A stretch of 64,000 bases of DNA from Brevibacillus fortis (GTDB taxonomy: Bacteria > Bacillota > Bacilli > Brevibacillales > Brevibacillaceae), in the NCBI RefSeq assembly GCF_003013395.1, contig NZ_PXZM01000008.1, positions 1 through 64,000 on the forward strand, read 5' to 3'. Position numbers and translations under genes: made by a program. Under the pieces are notes generated by a model, which saw nothing but the letters and a program-made list of their open reading frames with translations, was not told the origin of the DNA and did no database searches. Below, in pieces: positions 1 to 10,300 of this stretch. Positions within the stretch are counted from its first letter, which is position 1. The number at the start of each line of letters is the position of its first letter.

Positions 1-68
1 ATCTAACGGGTAACAGTTCAATCTAATGGTGCTAGGGCTTTTTTTCGCCAATATTTAGGGGGAAACAC

Positions 69-96
69 TTAAGTGCAAAAGGAAATTATCCGATAA
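69..96 (+). promoter_or_regulatory. possible SigD-type promoter of the first wall-protein gene
   Basis: TTAA at 69-72, a 16-nt gap, then TCCGATAA at 89-96. The -10 element is identical to the one before the flagellin gene at 33266-33273, with the same 16-nt spacing. The -35 element differs from TAAA, so the call is tentative. A GTCCC/GGGAC hairpin lies downstream at about 116-135 in the leader. Confidence 0.3.
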
Positions 97-174
97 AGAT
101 AGGGAGAATTACATTGTCCCATTAATAGTGCGGGACACATAAGAGGTTTCAAAAATAAACGGAGAGGTGAAAAT

Positions 175-3100
175 ATGAACAAGTCCTATCAACAATTCCG
201 TCGTTGGCTGGTAATGTGCCTGACGATGATGCTGATTGTTACAGGTGTTTTGCCAGCGGTACCAGCTTTTGCGGCGCTGGGTTCTAATTGGAATACTACG
301 TCAGGTATTAAGACACCACCATCTAGCTATGTCATCAGCGGGGGTGGCACAAGTTATAGCGACCCGATTAAGACAAAATCCAAATTGGTATACCAAGTCG
401 AGCTTTTCTACAAGGATGCCACTAAAAATGGCCAAGGCTTTGATGTTTTAATTGATAATGTTCCACTTCCGAACAATCAACTATTTGTAAACGAAAAAAT
501 TACACTGCCTGATTTTCAACTGAATAGCAGTGGAGCAGTAACAAAAGTTACAGTGAGGCCAAAAGTAACGGTGGATCCAACGAACGATACAGCAGAGATT
601 TACTTCCAGTACACACCAACCCCTGCTGCTCCAGGAACAGGTCCGCTAATTTTTGATAACGCCGGAGCGGGTAAGCATCAAAGTGACCCTATCAAGGTAA
701 CAAATCGAACAGTAACGAATTTGAAATACAAATATACTGTCTCATCCGCAGTGGATAAATCTCAAGCTGTCGAAGTTCAGGTAAACGGAGTAACCGTTCG
801 AACTGTAACCGGTCCTGGAGGTACCTTGCCAGATATCGATCTATCTCCTGGTCTGAATGCGGTTCAGTTGTTTGCACCGAATACAGGAGAACGTGCCATT
901 GTATATTACGAGTACAACTCACAGAACAGCCCGATCTCCATTACCAACTTCTCTGGAGGAACGACAGCCTATACCCCAGTAATTTATGGGGACTCTACTA
1001 TTACCTTGATTGGTACGTATGGAAGTGGAGTAACGGGAAGCAGCTTGCGACTGAAGCTGATTACGAACAACGGCAGCTCCATTCAAGACTTAGCCAACAC
1101 TGCACCAGCGATTAATGGTAGCACTTTTACATTTAATAACATCAGCTTGAAGCCCGGTCTGAATCAGATCGCTTTTTACGAAAAGGTAGGGAATGTAACC
1201 AAAGAGCACTACCAGTTCTATGTTCAATACAACAACACACCGCTTGTTAGTGATTTGAAAGTAAATGATACACCACTGAACGATCCGAATGTCAACACGA
1301 GTCCGACTTATATCACGGTTCCATCGCTCAACCGTCTGAATTTGAATCTGGACGGGAAAGCGCTAAATGCAGATACCGTTGAAGTAAAAAACCTGCGTAC
1401 AGGTGATGTAGTTAAAACACAGGTGAACCGTACAGGTTCATTTGGATTGAGTGTACCATCCCAGCTTGGCGAAAATACTTTGGAAATCAGAGTCTTTAAC
1501 CAAAACAAAGAGGTAGGTACCTTTGTCCGCAAGCTGTTGGTCACCACTACATCCTCTGGAAGCTCGGATCAATTTTATAAAGTAATGTTGGGGGCAGTTC
1601 CACTTTTGCCTAACCAGCAAGCGACGATATCAGGTCCTTCTTCTTCTTCTGCCATGGAGTTGAATGGCGCTGCACTGTTAAAATTTGTAGACATTGCTGG
1701 TGAACAACAGTTCCAGGAATTCAAAATTACGATCTCCGAGGGTGCGACGAAAAAAGAATACAAGAATGCCGACGGGGTAACCTTTACACCGATTGGCAAC
1801 CCGCAAAGCGGATTTACGGAATATGCGGTAAAAATGTCGGTGCCAGCGGGTAGCTTCGTAGACGGTAAAACGTACAAAGTATCTTTGAGCTATCAATACC
1901 TGACAAAGGCTTCAGATAATACTGTAACGTCTCCATCGGGTTTCATTAATGTTGCGAATTACGAGTACGAATTCAAATACTTGGATAGCACCAAGCCGAA
2001 CATTTCACAAGTGATTAATTTGGCAAACGCACAAGTATTGTCTCCGACGACCGCGAATACAATCGTCACTTCTCCGTTGGAATTGAAGGTAGTTACGAAA
2101 AATATACCAGATCCAAACACTGCAAAGATCACCTATAACGGACAGGAGTTAACTTCAGGAACAGACTATGTAATTTCGTCTGGGACAGGAGAATTCACGC
2201 TTACTCTTAAAAAGCTGCCCCAGGGTCAAGGGAAACTGGTGATTGGATATACTAGTGGAGCGGGTTCATTATCTGCTGCTTACACCCTGGATATACGCAT
2301 TACCCCATTTGCTCAAATCACCTATGTAGATGCAACTGGACAGGTACGCAGCTTTGAAGATGGATATCAAGTAAAGAGTGAGAATGATATCCGCAATCTC
2401 GACGGGAAAGTGTATAACTATGTATTGAAGGGCGGTACGCCAAGTAATATTGAGGCAACCTTAAATGGTGCGAAAATCACTATTTCTGATGTCGATACAA
2501 ACAAAGGTACCTTCCTTATCGCTAAAGATCAGCTCGCTTACAAAAAAGGCAACAACGTCCTGAAAATCACCTTGAAAGACGATCCACAAACAGTTTTCAC
2601 CTATAATGTTTCCTACAACTCATCCAAGACGCCATCTGTAGAGGATGTGAAGCTGGAGATCATCTCCAATGGTAAAACTGAAGAGCTAACCAAGAAAGCT
2701 GGAGATGCATCCTATAAAACCGGCGCTAACTTCTTGACCAACTTGAGCTTTACAGTAAATGACGCAACACATGTTTACATCGAAAAGAACGGGAAACGTA
2801 TCAATGATTTCCGTTACAAGAGTGGGGATTGGGAACAAGATACGACGAACCAGGAATACGTAAAAGCGCGCCTCGAAGCGGCGTTGAATAACGATTTGGA
2901 AGACTTGTTCGATGAGCACAACATTGATTCACAGTCTCGTTCCCGATTTGAAGGAAAGATGACCACGAAGAAATATGGCGATCTTGTTGAAGAAGTGCAA
3001 GATGCTGTGACTGATGCCAAAGAACAGGAACAGAAACTGGCCCTCTTCCCACTTACGTTGAAAAAGGGTGGCACAACGGTCTACACCATCGTAGCCGAAG

Positions 3101-4683
3101 ATGACAATGGTACTGTCATTCGCTATGACATCAACATCGATCAGAAATATTCCAGCTGGGAAGTTCTGTCTCCAGTAAAAGCAAAAGAAAACGATCCATA
3201 CGTTATCGTAAATAGCAACAGTGCAGTTGTGAAAGTGTTTGCGGAAAATGCAGACAAAGTATTGTTCGGCAAAACAGAGGCAAAAGTGACCAATACAAGC
3301 AACCCTGACTTCTATTACGATGACGATCAAGGGAAAACAATCCCTGAGACTTACTATGTCTTTACATCTACAGTTCCACTTAAAAAAGGTCTAAACACAA
3401 TAAAATTCTCGGTCGTGGTAGGCGATAGCACCTATAAAGACGAAATCAAGATCTACAATGCGAGCTCAACTGTAAATGGTGCAGAATATCGCGATGTATT
3501 AGGAAAGAAAACTGCTTTTAGTGTGTTTGATAAGCAATTTGAGCTGAAGTTCCCGAAAGGTACCGTATTGCTGTCACCAGATGACAGCCGTGCTGGTCAA
3601 GAAGTGAAGAATCCAAACGGAGATATTTTTGTCGATGTACCTCTTTACTTCGGTATGGCTGACCGGACAACAGGACAAATATCCATCGACGAGGATAATC
3701 TGGAAGAACGACTGGTATTGGAAGCAAACTTTAACTATGCAAGTCCCCTGTACTATGTAGATGCAGGTGATACAGAAGCTCCGGGTGGTCGCGATCCATA
3801 CTTCGATGAAGGCGATGCGGAAGACTTCAAGAGCCGTTGGCAAGACAATCTGGTTCCTAGCCTTCGCGGTACACTTACCATCAAATACGATCCATCCATC
3901 GTAAACGCAGCGAATAACATCCTGACGGTTTACTACCACAATGGGGATGAATGGAAAAATATTGGTGGCGTAGTGAGTACAAGCAAAAAGACTGTTACGG
4001 TGCCGTTTGCTGGTTTTGGTTATTACATGGTCATGAAAACGAGAGAAACATACGATGATGTTATTCGACATGATTTCGCTCGTGATGCAATTGAAACGCT
4101 GTACGCCAAAGGAATCATGCCAGCATATAGCGGAAGCAGCTTTGGGGCTAACCGTGACATGACTCGCGGCGAATTTGCAACGATGCTGGTCAAATCGATG
4201 GATTTGCCAATTAACGCTGGACCATATCGGGATAGCAACGAGCGCGATCCGTTAGAACCAACCTTTACCGATGTTCGTCCGAATCGCGATTCGTGGGATT
4301 ATCAGTACAAATACATCGAGACAGCTGCACGTGCAGGGATTATCCGTGGAAAACAACCAGGCTACTTCCGTCCAGATGAAAATCTTACTCGCGAAGAAGC
4401 TGCAATCATGATCTCACGTGCACTTAATCTCAAATTGGGTACACTCGATGCATCCAAGGTGGCTTTGAACAAAATGTTCTCAGATGCCAAAGACGTTAGC
4501 TACTATGCAGCTCCATCCGTACTTGCTGTCAGCAAGGCGAAGCTGATGAACGGCGAAATAGATAATCCAGGTGAGAAAAAGTCAACCTATAGCTTCAAAC
4601 CAACTAATAACCTGACTCGTGCTGAGATGGCTGTCATCACTATTCGTGTCATGGTCCAACTCAAAAAACTGCCTAAGCAGTAA
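175..4683 (+). CDS. large secreted wall protein with three C-terminal SLH domains
   Basis: This is a 1502-aa exported protein that probably binds the cell wall through S-layer homology domains. Residues 1-33 form a signal peptide (basic start, long hydrophobic core, cleavage after AFA). The long middle part is beta-rich and repetitive, with many short extracellular-domain-like segments, including stretches such as KPGLNQI and KKGLNTI that recur. Residues about 1291-1500 hold three SLH repeats with the TRGEFAT, TREEAAI and TRAEMAV signatures. The start is set by GGAGAGGTG upstream of ATG 175. It is transcribed alone and ends at a strong bidirectional terminator. The function beyond wall display is unknown; it could be an adhesin or an S-layer accessory protein. 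Confidence 0.85.
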   Translation: MNKSYQQFRRWLVMCLTMMLIVTGVLPAVPAFAALGSNWNTTSGIKTPPSSYVISGGGTSYSDPIKTKSKLVYQVELFYKDATKNGQGFDVLIDNVPLPNNQLFVNEKITLPDFQLNSSGAVTKVTVRPKVTVDPTNDTAEIYFQYTPTPAAPGTGPLIFDNAGAGKHQSDPIKVTNRTVTNLKYKYTVSSAVDKSQAVEVQVNGVTVRTVTGPGGTLPDIDLSPGLNAVQLFAPNTGERAIVYYEYNSQNSPISITNFSGGTTAYTPVIYGDSTITLIGTYGSGVTGSSLRLKLITNNGSSIQDLANTAPAINGSTFTFNNISLKPGLNQIAFYEKVGNVTKEHYQFYVQYNNTPLVSDLKVNDTPLNDPNVNTSPTYITVPSLNRLNLNLDGKALNADTVEVKNLRTGDVVKTQVNRTGSFGLSVPSQLGENTLEIRVFNQNKEVGTFVRKLLVTTTSSGSSDQFYKVMLGAVPLLPNQQATISGPSSSSAMELNGAALLKFVDIAGEQQFQEFKITISEGATKKEYKNADGVTFTPIGNPQSGFTEYAVKMSVPAGSFVDGKTYKVSLSYQYLTKASDNTVTSPSGFINVANYEYEFKYLDSTKPNISQVINLANAQVLSPTTANTIVTSPLELKVVTKNIPDPNTAKITYNGQELTSGTDYVISSGTGEFTLTLKKLPQGQGKLVIGYTSGAGSLSAAYTLDIRITPFAQITYVDATGQVRSFEDGYQVKSENDIRNLDGKVYNYVLKGGTPSNIEATLNGAKITISDVDTNKGTFLIAKDQLAYKKGNNVLKITLKDDPQTVFTYNVSYNSSKTPSVEDVKLEIISNGKTEELTKKAGDASYKTGANFLTNLSFTVNDATHVYIEKNGKRINDFRYKSGDWEQDTTNQEYVKARLEAALNNDLEDLFDEHNIDSQSRSRFEGKMTTKKYGDLVEEVQDAVTDAKEQEQKLALFPLTLKKGGTTVYTIVAEDDNGTVIRYDINIDQKYSSWEVLSPVKAKENDPYVIVNSNSAVVKVFAENADKVLFGKTEAKVTNTSNPDFYYDDDQGKTIPETYYVFTSTVPLKKGLNTIKFSVVVGDSTYKDEIKIYNASSTVNGAEYRDVLGKKTAFSVFDKQFELKFPKGTVLLSPDDSRAGQEVKNPNGDIFVDVPLYFGMADRTTGQISIDEDNLEERLVLEANFNYASPLYYVDAGDTEAPGGRDPYFDEGDAEDFKSRWQDNLVPSLRGTLTIKYDPSIVNAANNILTVYYHNGDEWKNIGGVVSTSKKTVTVPFAGFGYYMVMKTRETYDDVIRHDFARDAIETLYAKGIMPAYSGSSFGANRDMTRGEFATMLVKSMDLPINAGPYRDSNERDPLEPTFTDVRPNRDSWDYQYKYIETAARAGIIRGKQPGYFRPDENLTREEAAIMISRALNLKLGTLDASKVALNKMFSDAKDVSYYAAPSVLAVSKAKLMNGEIDNPGEKKSTYSFKPTNNLTRAEMAVITIRVMVQLKKLPKQ

Positions 4684-4713
4684 GCCGAGATATTTCGCCA
4701 TATATAATAGAAG

Positions 4714-4748
4714 AAAAGCTGAAGAGGTCATCGCCTCTTCAGCTTTTT
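4714..4748. terminator. bidirectional terminator between the convergent wall-protein and yigZ-like genes
   Basis: A perfect 14-bp stem (AAAAGCTGAAGAGG paired with its complement) around a 6-nt loop, with a T run on each strand. It serves the wall-protein gene from the left and the minus-strand gene ending at 4760 from the right. Confidence 0.85.
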
Positions 4749-4759
4749 TCATTGAGAAA

Positions 4760-5419
4760 TTACTCTTCTTCCACATCTCCAACCGCGTCTACAGGAACCT
4801 CCACATATTCCTTTTCCCCGAGCACGATCTGAGCTTGTCCATTCGTCAAATCAACCATCCGTGCAACAAACTCATCCTGCTCACCCTCAGGGATCAGCAC
4901 ATGTGCAGTCACCTTGTCTGTGAAATCCGTACCACTCACGCGATGTTCACCTAGACGCAGCTCGTTTTCCACCTTGCCCCACCACGTATAGTCCACGCTG
5001 ACAGAGATTGTCTGATGGAGCGTGTGTACCACGATCTTCGCGGCCTTTAATGCAGTGACGGTTCCAGCTGTATAAGCCCGAACGAGTCCACCAGCTCCCA
5101 GCTTGATTCCGCCGAAATAGCGAGTGACGACCACGACCGTATCCTTCACGCCGTTTTTCTTGATGCATTCCAGGATCGGCTTGCCTGCCGTACCGCTTGG
5201 CTCTCCGTCATCACTTGAGCGCTGAATCTGATCGTTTTCGCCGATGACAAAGGCAGAACAGTTATGGGTAGCGTCCCAGTGCTTCTTTTTTATCATCGCG
5301 ATAAACGCTGTCGCCTCTTCCTCAGTGGTAACCCGCTGGGCATATCCGATAAAACGGGAGCGCTCAATAACGATATAGTCCTCACCGTAGCCAGCGATGG
5401 TTTTGTATTGTGTAAGCAT
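4760..5419 (-). CDS. yigZ: YigZ/IMPACT-family protein (UPF0029 plus DUF1949)
   Basis: A 219-aa protein. The N-terminal half (about residues 18-125) is the IMPACT/UPF0029 domain, recognisable from RSRFIGYA, the SDDGEPSGTAGKP loop and TRYFGGIKLGAGGL. The C-terminal part fits the DUF1949 ferredoxin-like fold. The length is normal for the family. The biochemical role of bacterial members is not settled; a link to translation has been suggested by relation to eukaryotic IMPACT. The start ATG at 5417-5419 follows a good SD (GAGGTGATT on the minus strand). It stands alone, convergent with the SLH protein. Confidence 0.85.
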   Translation of the reverse strand: MLTQYKTIAGYGEDYIVIERSRFIGYAQRVTTEEEATAFIAMIKKKHWDATHNCSAFVIGENDQIQRSSDDGEPSGTAGKPILECIKKNGVKDTVVVVTRYFGGIKLGAGGLVRAYTAGTVTALKAAKIVVHTLHQTISVSVDYTWWGKVENELRLGEHRVSGTDFTDKVTAHVLIPEGEQDEFVARMVDLTNGQAQIVLGEKEYVEVPVDAVGDVEEE

Positions 5420-5691
5420 CGTACAATCACCTCAAGAAAAGGATAGCATGCAAAAGAATTGTTGGCGAACACTGAAATGTTTTTGACACATAATCGTAGT
5501 ACTCTATATAGCGCTTCTGGAATAAAAAAGGAAAGGGAGGAGCTGCTTATGATTCCCTTATGAAAATGCTGGTATGGCATAATTTTGCGTGTGAGAAGGA
5601 TAACTCTGTGATATAGTGATCTTGGGACAAACCACATATTTAACGTGGTTAATAATTTTATGCTCAATATAAAATGAAGGAGTGGAATTCA

Positions 5692-6900
5692 GTGAATTTT
5701 CCATATTCGAAAAAGAAATGGATGTCTATCAGTTTGGCGGCATTATTAACAACAGCACTTGGCGCAGGAACCTTGACGGCATCTGCGAATACAGGCTCCG
5801 ATCAAGCAAAGGCACCTACGACTGTACAAGCATCTAACGATAAAGTAGCAGCTGAGGCAGGTAAAGATAATGTATCAACCCCAGATGCTGCTGCAGAAGA
5901 AGAATTGACACTGGACAAAGCGATTGAACAAGCTTTCAAGACCAACGTCACATTGCAAAATGCTCGTCTGGATGCGAAAAATGCAGATATTAACAATTCG
6001 ATCACCTATAGAAGCACAGCACAAATGACAGCAGATATGCTGGATTCCTTGGATGCAGCGCAAGCAAAGTTTGTGAGAAGCGCCCAAAGTGAAATGACCA
6101 AAAAGCTGAATGCCCTCGCTGTTAAGACTACAGAAGGAAAAATCAAACTTGGCGCACAAGATGCCTATTACAAGCTGATTTTTGCTCAGGATGACCTGAA
6201 TTTGAAAAAACAAAGCTTGGCTCGTGCAGAAGCACAACTGAAAGTAGCCAAGGCTGCATTTGATGTGGGAACCAACGCGAAGACAGACGTTCTTGAGGCA
6301 GAAATGGGCGTGGCAGGTGCAAAAGCTCAATTGACGACTGCGGAAAACAACTTGGAAATTGCCGTAATGGATCTGAACGATTTCCTTGGCGTTGATCTGC
6401 AAAAAGAATGGAAAGTCGTCTCTGCAAATAAACAAATGGCTCCAATCTCAATCACCATGAAAGAGGCGGAGAAGCAGGCTCTCTCTAAACGTTTGGAGAT
6501 TACCAAAGCAGAAGAAGAGCTCAAGCTGGCTGAATTGAATGTGAAGCTGATCGCCGAGTATACTGCGGCGTCAACTCTCTCCGGTCAACAAGCTCGCAAC
6601 AACGTCGAGAAATCGCAGCTTGCCATTGATGAGGCAAAACGTACTGTTTCGAAAGACGTTGCACAGGCATACTTCAACCTAAAGGCAGCTCGCGAGGCGA
6701 TTGACTTCCAAAAAGCAGCAAAAGATTCTGCAGCTGAGAGCTATCGTTTGAAAAATTTGCGTTATGAAAATGGACTCGCGACGACTTTGGAAGTAATTCA
6801 ATCAGAAGAAGCATTGTCTACTCGTGAGAACGAGTACCAAAAAGCTGTCCTGTCTTACAACTTGGCTGTCGTAAACTTTGAAAATGCATTAGGGAATTAA
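5692..6900 (+). CDS. TolC-like (OEP family) exported protein
   Basis: A 402-aa protein with a signal peptide followed by an outer-membrane-efflux-protein-like fold: long Ala-, Lys- and Glu-rich helices with heptad character, in two halves (about 75-230 and 245-400). Typical OEP features are LTLDKAIEQA near the start, GTNAKTDVLEAE, and YENGLATTLEVIQSE near the end. GTG 5692 is preferred as the start, because AAGGAG at 5677-5682 lies 9 nt before it while ATG 5674 has no SD. TolC proteins normally sit in a Gram-negative outer membrane, which this organism lacks, so here it may span the wall or S-layer or act as a coiled-coil wall protein. That role is inference. Confidence 0.75.
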   Translation: MNFPYSKKKWMSISLAALLTTALGAGTLTASANTGSDQAKAPTTVQASNDKVAAEAGKDNVSTPDAAAEEELTLDKAIEQAFKTNVTLQNARLDAKNADINNSITYRSTAQMTADMLDSLDAAQAKFVRSAQSEMTKKLNALAVKTTEGKIKLGAQDAYYKLIFAQDDLNLKKQSLARAEAQLKVAKAAFDVGTNAKTDVLEAEMGVAGAKAQLTTAENNLEIAVMDLNDFLGVDLQKEWKVVSANKQMAPISITMKEAEKQALSKRLEITKAEEELKLAELNVKLIAEYTAASTLSGQQARNNVEKSQLAIDEAKRTVSKDVAQAYFNLKAAREAIDFQKAAKDSAAESYRLKNLRYENGLATTLEVIQSEEALSTRENEYQKAVLSYNLAVVNFENALGN

Positions 6901-6955
6901 CTCGATTGAAGCAAGATTTGTAAGCTCTTGAACCAAATTGGAAAAAGGTTCAGTC

Positions 6956-6984
6956 GTGACAGCCCGCCATATGTCCCCTATAAT
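6956..6984 (+). promoter_or_regulatory. SigA-type promoter in the wall-protein operon leader (distal)
   Basis: GTGACA at 6956-6961, a 17-nt spacer, then a perfect TATAAT at 6979-6984. It is the best consensus match in the 358-bp gap before the wall-protein operon. That operon is reported to use several promoters in B. brevis 47. Confidence 0.6.
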
Positions 6985-7176
6985 ACGGATTGTGGCGGAT
7001 GTCACTTCGTACATAATGGACAGGTGAATAACGAACCACGAAAAAAACTTTAATTTTTTTTCGAAGGCGCCGCAACTTTTGATTCGCTCAGGCGTTTAAT
7101 AGGATGTCACACGAAAAACGGGGAATTGTGTAAAAAAGATTCACGAATTCTAGCAGTTGTGTTACACTAGTGATTG

Positions 7177-7204
7177 TTGCATTTTACACAATACTGAATA
7201 TACT
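7177..7204 (+). promoter_or_regulatory. SigA-type promoter in the wall-protein operon leader (proximal)
   Basis: TTGCAT at 7177-7182, a 16-nt spacer, then TATACT at 7199-7204, 55 nt before the first start codon. It gives a shorter transcript than the distal promoter and still includes both translation starts. Confidence 0.55.
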
Positions 7205-7240
7205 AGAGATTTTTAACACAAAAAGCGAGGCTTTCCTGCG

Positions 7241-7354
7241 AAAGGAGGTGACACGCGCTTGCAGGATTCGGGCTTTAAAAAGAAAGATAGATTAACAACA
7301 AATATTCCCCAAGAACAATTTGTTTATACTAGAGGAGGAGAACACAAGGTTATG
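7241..7354 (+). promoter_or_regulatory. tandem ribosome-binding sites and start codons of the middle-wall protein
   Basis: SD1 is AAAGGAGGTGA at 7241-7251, an 11-nt full complement to the 16S 3' end, 8 nt before TTG 7259. SD2 is AGAGGAGGAG at 7331-7340, 11 nt before ATG 7352. The starts are 93 nt apart and in frame. Initiation at TTG adds 31 polar residues before the signal peptide. The arrangement matches the tandem starts described for the B. brevis 47 wall-protein operon. Confidence 0.85.
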
Positions 7355-10300
7355 AAAAAGGTCGTTAACAGTGTATTGGCTAGTGCACTCGCACTTACTG
7401 TTGCTCCAATGGCTTTCGCAGCAGAAGAAGCAGCAACTACAGCTCCTAAAATGGACGCTGATATGGAAAAAACCGTAAAACGTCTGGAAGCTCTTGGCCT
7501 GGTAGCAGGTTATGGCAACGGCGAATACGGTGTAGACAAAACTATCACTCGTGCAGAGTTCGCTACTCTGATCGTTCGCGCTCGCGGACTGGAGCAAGGT
7601 GCGAAATTGGCACAATTCAGCAATACTTACACAGATGTAAAATCCACTGATTGGTTTGCTGGTTTCGTAAACGTAGCTTCCGGCGAAGAAATCGTAAAAG
7701 GTTTCCCGGACAAATCTTTCAAACCACAAAACCAAGTTACTTATGCTGAAGCAGTAACTATGATCGTTCGTGCACTGGGTTATGAGCCAGCAGTTAAGGG
7801 TGTATGGCCTAACAGCATGATCTCCAAAGCTTCCGAGCTGAACATTGCTAGAAGCATCACTACTCCTAACAATGCAGCAACTCGTGGCGACATCTTCAAA
7901 ATGCTCGACAACGCTCTTCGCGTAGACCTGATGGAGCAAGTTGAATTCGGTACTGACATCCGTCATGAAATCACGAAAGAAACTCTCCTGACTAAATACC
8001 TGAAAGTTACTGTACGTGACATGGAATGGGCTCAAGAAGCTGGCAACGACAGCGATGACCTGCCATTGGTAACTAACGTACCAGCTATCGGTCTGGGCAA
8101 AATCAAAGCTAACGAAGTTACTTTGAACGGTAAAGACGCTGGTATCGGTAACACTACTTACAAAGTAGCTGACGGTATCAACGCTAACGATTTCGCTGGT
8201 CAACACGTACAAGTGTGGATCAAAGACGACCGTGAAGACGTAATCGTTTGGATGGAAGGTTCCACAGACGAAGAAGTTATCATGGACCGCCTGAGCGAAT
8301 TCACTCTGAAAGGCAAAACTTTGGAAGATCCAAAAGATCTGAGCAACTCTGATCTGGCTGATCTGAAATTGGAGTTGGATGCTAGCGGCAAATCCTACCG
8401 CTTCAACAAAAACTCCCAAGTAACTTACAACTTCACTCGCTTCAACGATCCAGTTGATGGTTTGAAAGAAATCATCAAAGACAACGCTGATGGCAGCTTC
8501 ACATTTGGTGCAAAAGTTGTTCTGGACAACAATAACGAGATTGCTTACATCCACGTTATTGACGACCAATCCATGAACAAAGAAGACGAAGGCGTTAAAT
8601 ACGGTTCCGAAGTTATCTCCAAAATCGATGCTGAGAAGAAGAAAATCACGAACCGTGATAACGACAAGTTCAACGAATTGGAAGACAAAGAAGAAGGTAA
8701 AGACTTCTTGGTATTCCTCAACGGAAAACCATCTAAATTCAGTGAGCTGAAAGAAGGCATGGTTTACAGCGTATACTACGCTGATGGCGACGAAGACAAA
8801 CTGCTGGTATTCGCTACTGACACAGTAGTAGAAGGTAAAGTAGACAAAGTTGTTAGCCGTAACAACAACGACTACCGCCTGACTATCGGCGACAAAACAT
8901 ACCGCGTTTACGAAGGTGCTACTTTCTCCGATGACGGTAACAAAGATGTTCAAGACATCGACAAAGACCACTGGGATCTGGTTGACAGCTTGGACGACGA
9001 AACAGTAAAACTGTACCTGGATGCTTCTGGTCGTGTTCGTCACATCGAAACTAAGGATGCTATCGACGATCGCAAACAAAAAGCAATCATCACTCGTGGA
9101 GCAGTTTTCAACTCCAGCAAAGACACTTATGATTTCCGTGTGCTGACTCAAAAAGGTAAAGAAATTACTGTTTCCCTCGAAGCTAAAAACATCTATGACT
9201 TCGATGGCAAAAACTTCTCCAGAGATGGTAAGAATGAAGATGATCTGGAAGAGATCCTGGTACCTAGCAAAGACAAAGACACTTTGCTCGTACAAGTAAC
9301 TCTTGATGCAGATGGCAAACCAGGTAAAGTTGAATTCTTGAAACCTGTAAAAGTTGAACAAGAATCCGGCAAAGCTTGGGATGACCTCGCGGATGAAGAC
9401 GACGACATGGTTGGCGACTACGAAGTTACTGACAAAACAGCTGTCTTCAACATGACTGGTAAGTTGGAAGAGAGCAGCAAACGTAAAGAACTGAAAAACG
9501 CTAAAACTGCGAAGTTCAAAGACGTTGCTGACGAAAACGACCTGTCCGTAATCTACACTGTAAACGATAAAGACGAAGTAGAAGCAATCTTCGTTGTTGA
9601 AGGTGACGGTCTGTCTGGTGACGCTCTCTACGGTCAAGTGATTGACTTCGGTCGCTCCGGCGGTAAAGACACCATCAAAGTATGGGTTAAAGATGGCGAC
9701 AAAGTTGTTGAGAAAGAATACAAACTGGATGGCGATCAAGACGATCTGAAAGATGACGACATCCGTCGTAACGACTTCATCGCATTCACATTGGATTCCA
9801 ACGACGAAGTTATTGTTGACGATGTAGTTGAAGTAGTTAACAAAAATTCCAAAGGCATGCTCGCAGAAGTAACTGACGAAAAAGGCCTGAAAGATGCAAA
9901 CATCGACAAATTGATCGTTGGTTTGGTTGATGATGTAAACAAAGACACCATCACTTACAAAGATGCTGATGGCAACAAGAAGAAAGCTAGCATCAAATCT
10001 GCTACAGCTTACTTCGATCTGTTCGATGACCTCGGTGGCGTAGATAGCGTAAACGAAGGCGACTACATTGTAATGATCGACAGCGCTGACATTTCCGGTA
10101 CGAAATACGACTACGTTCTGATCGTTTCCGACGAGAAGACAGTTCGTAAAGACGACCTGGAAGATGAAGCAGAAGCATTCTTGAAGCAAGAGCCAACTGA
10201 GCCAAAACCAGGTGAGTGGGATGCAATTGCTTCCAAACTGACTGGTAAATACGTAGAAGCTGGTGCAGGCATGAAAACCCTGGCTGTTACAGCTAAATTG

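Larger units (their letters stand above)
6901..7258 (+). other. long regulatory leader region of the wall-protein operon
   Basis: A 358-bp gap with no gene. It carries at least two SigA-type promoters (6956-6984 and 7177-7204), an A/T-tract segment around 7040-7060, and the first SD of the wall-protein gene at its end. No clear terminator for the TolC-like gene was seen. Confidence 0.55.

Noticed and set aside
2929..4071. Minus-strand frames of 133 and 165 codons inside the first wall-protein gene
   Set aside because: Antisense shadows with Phe/Ile/Cys-rich composition and no ribosome-binding site.
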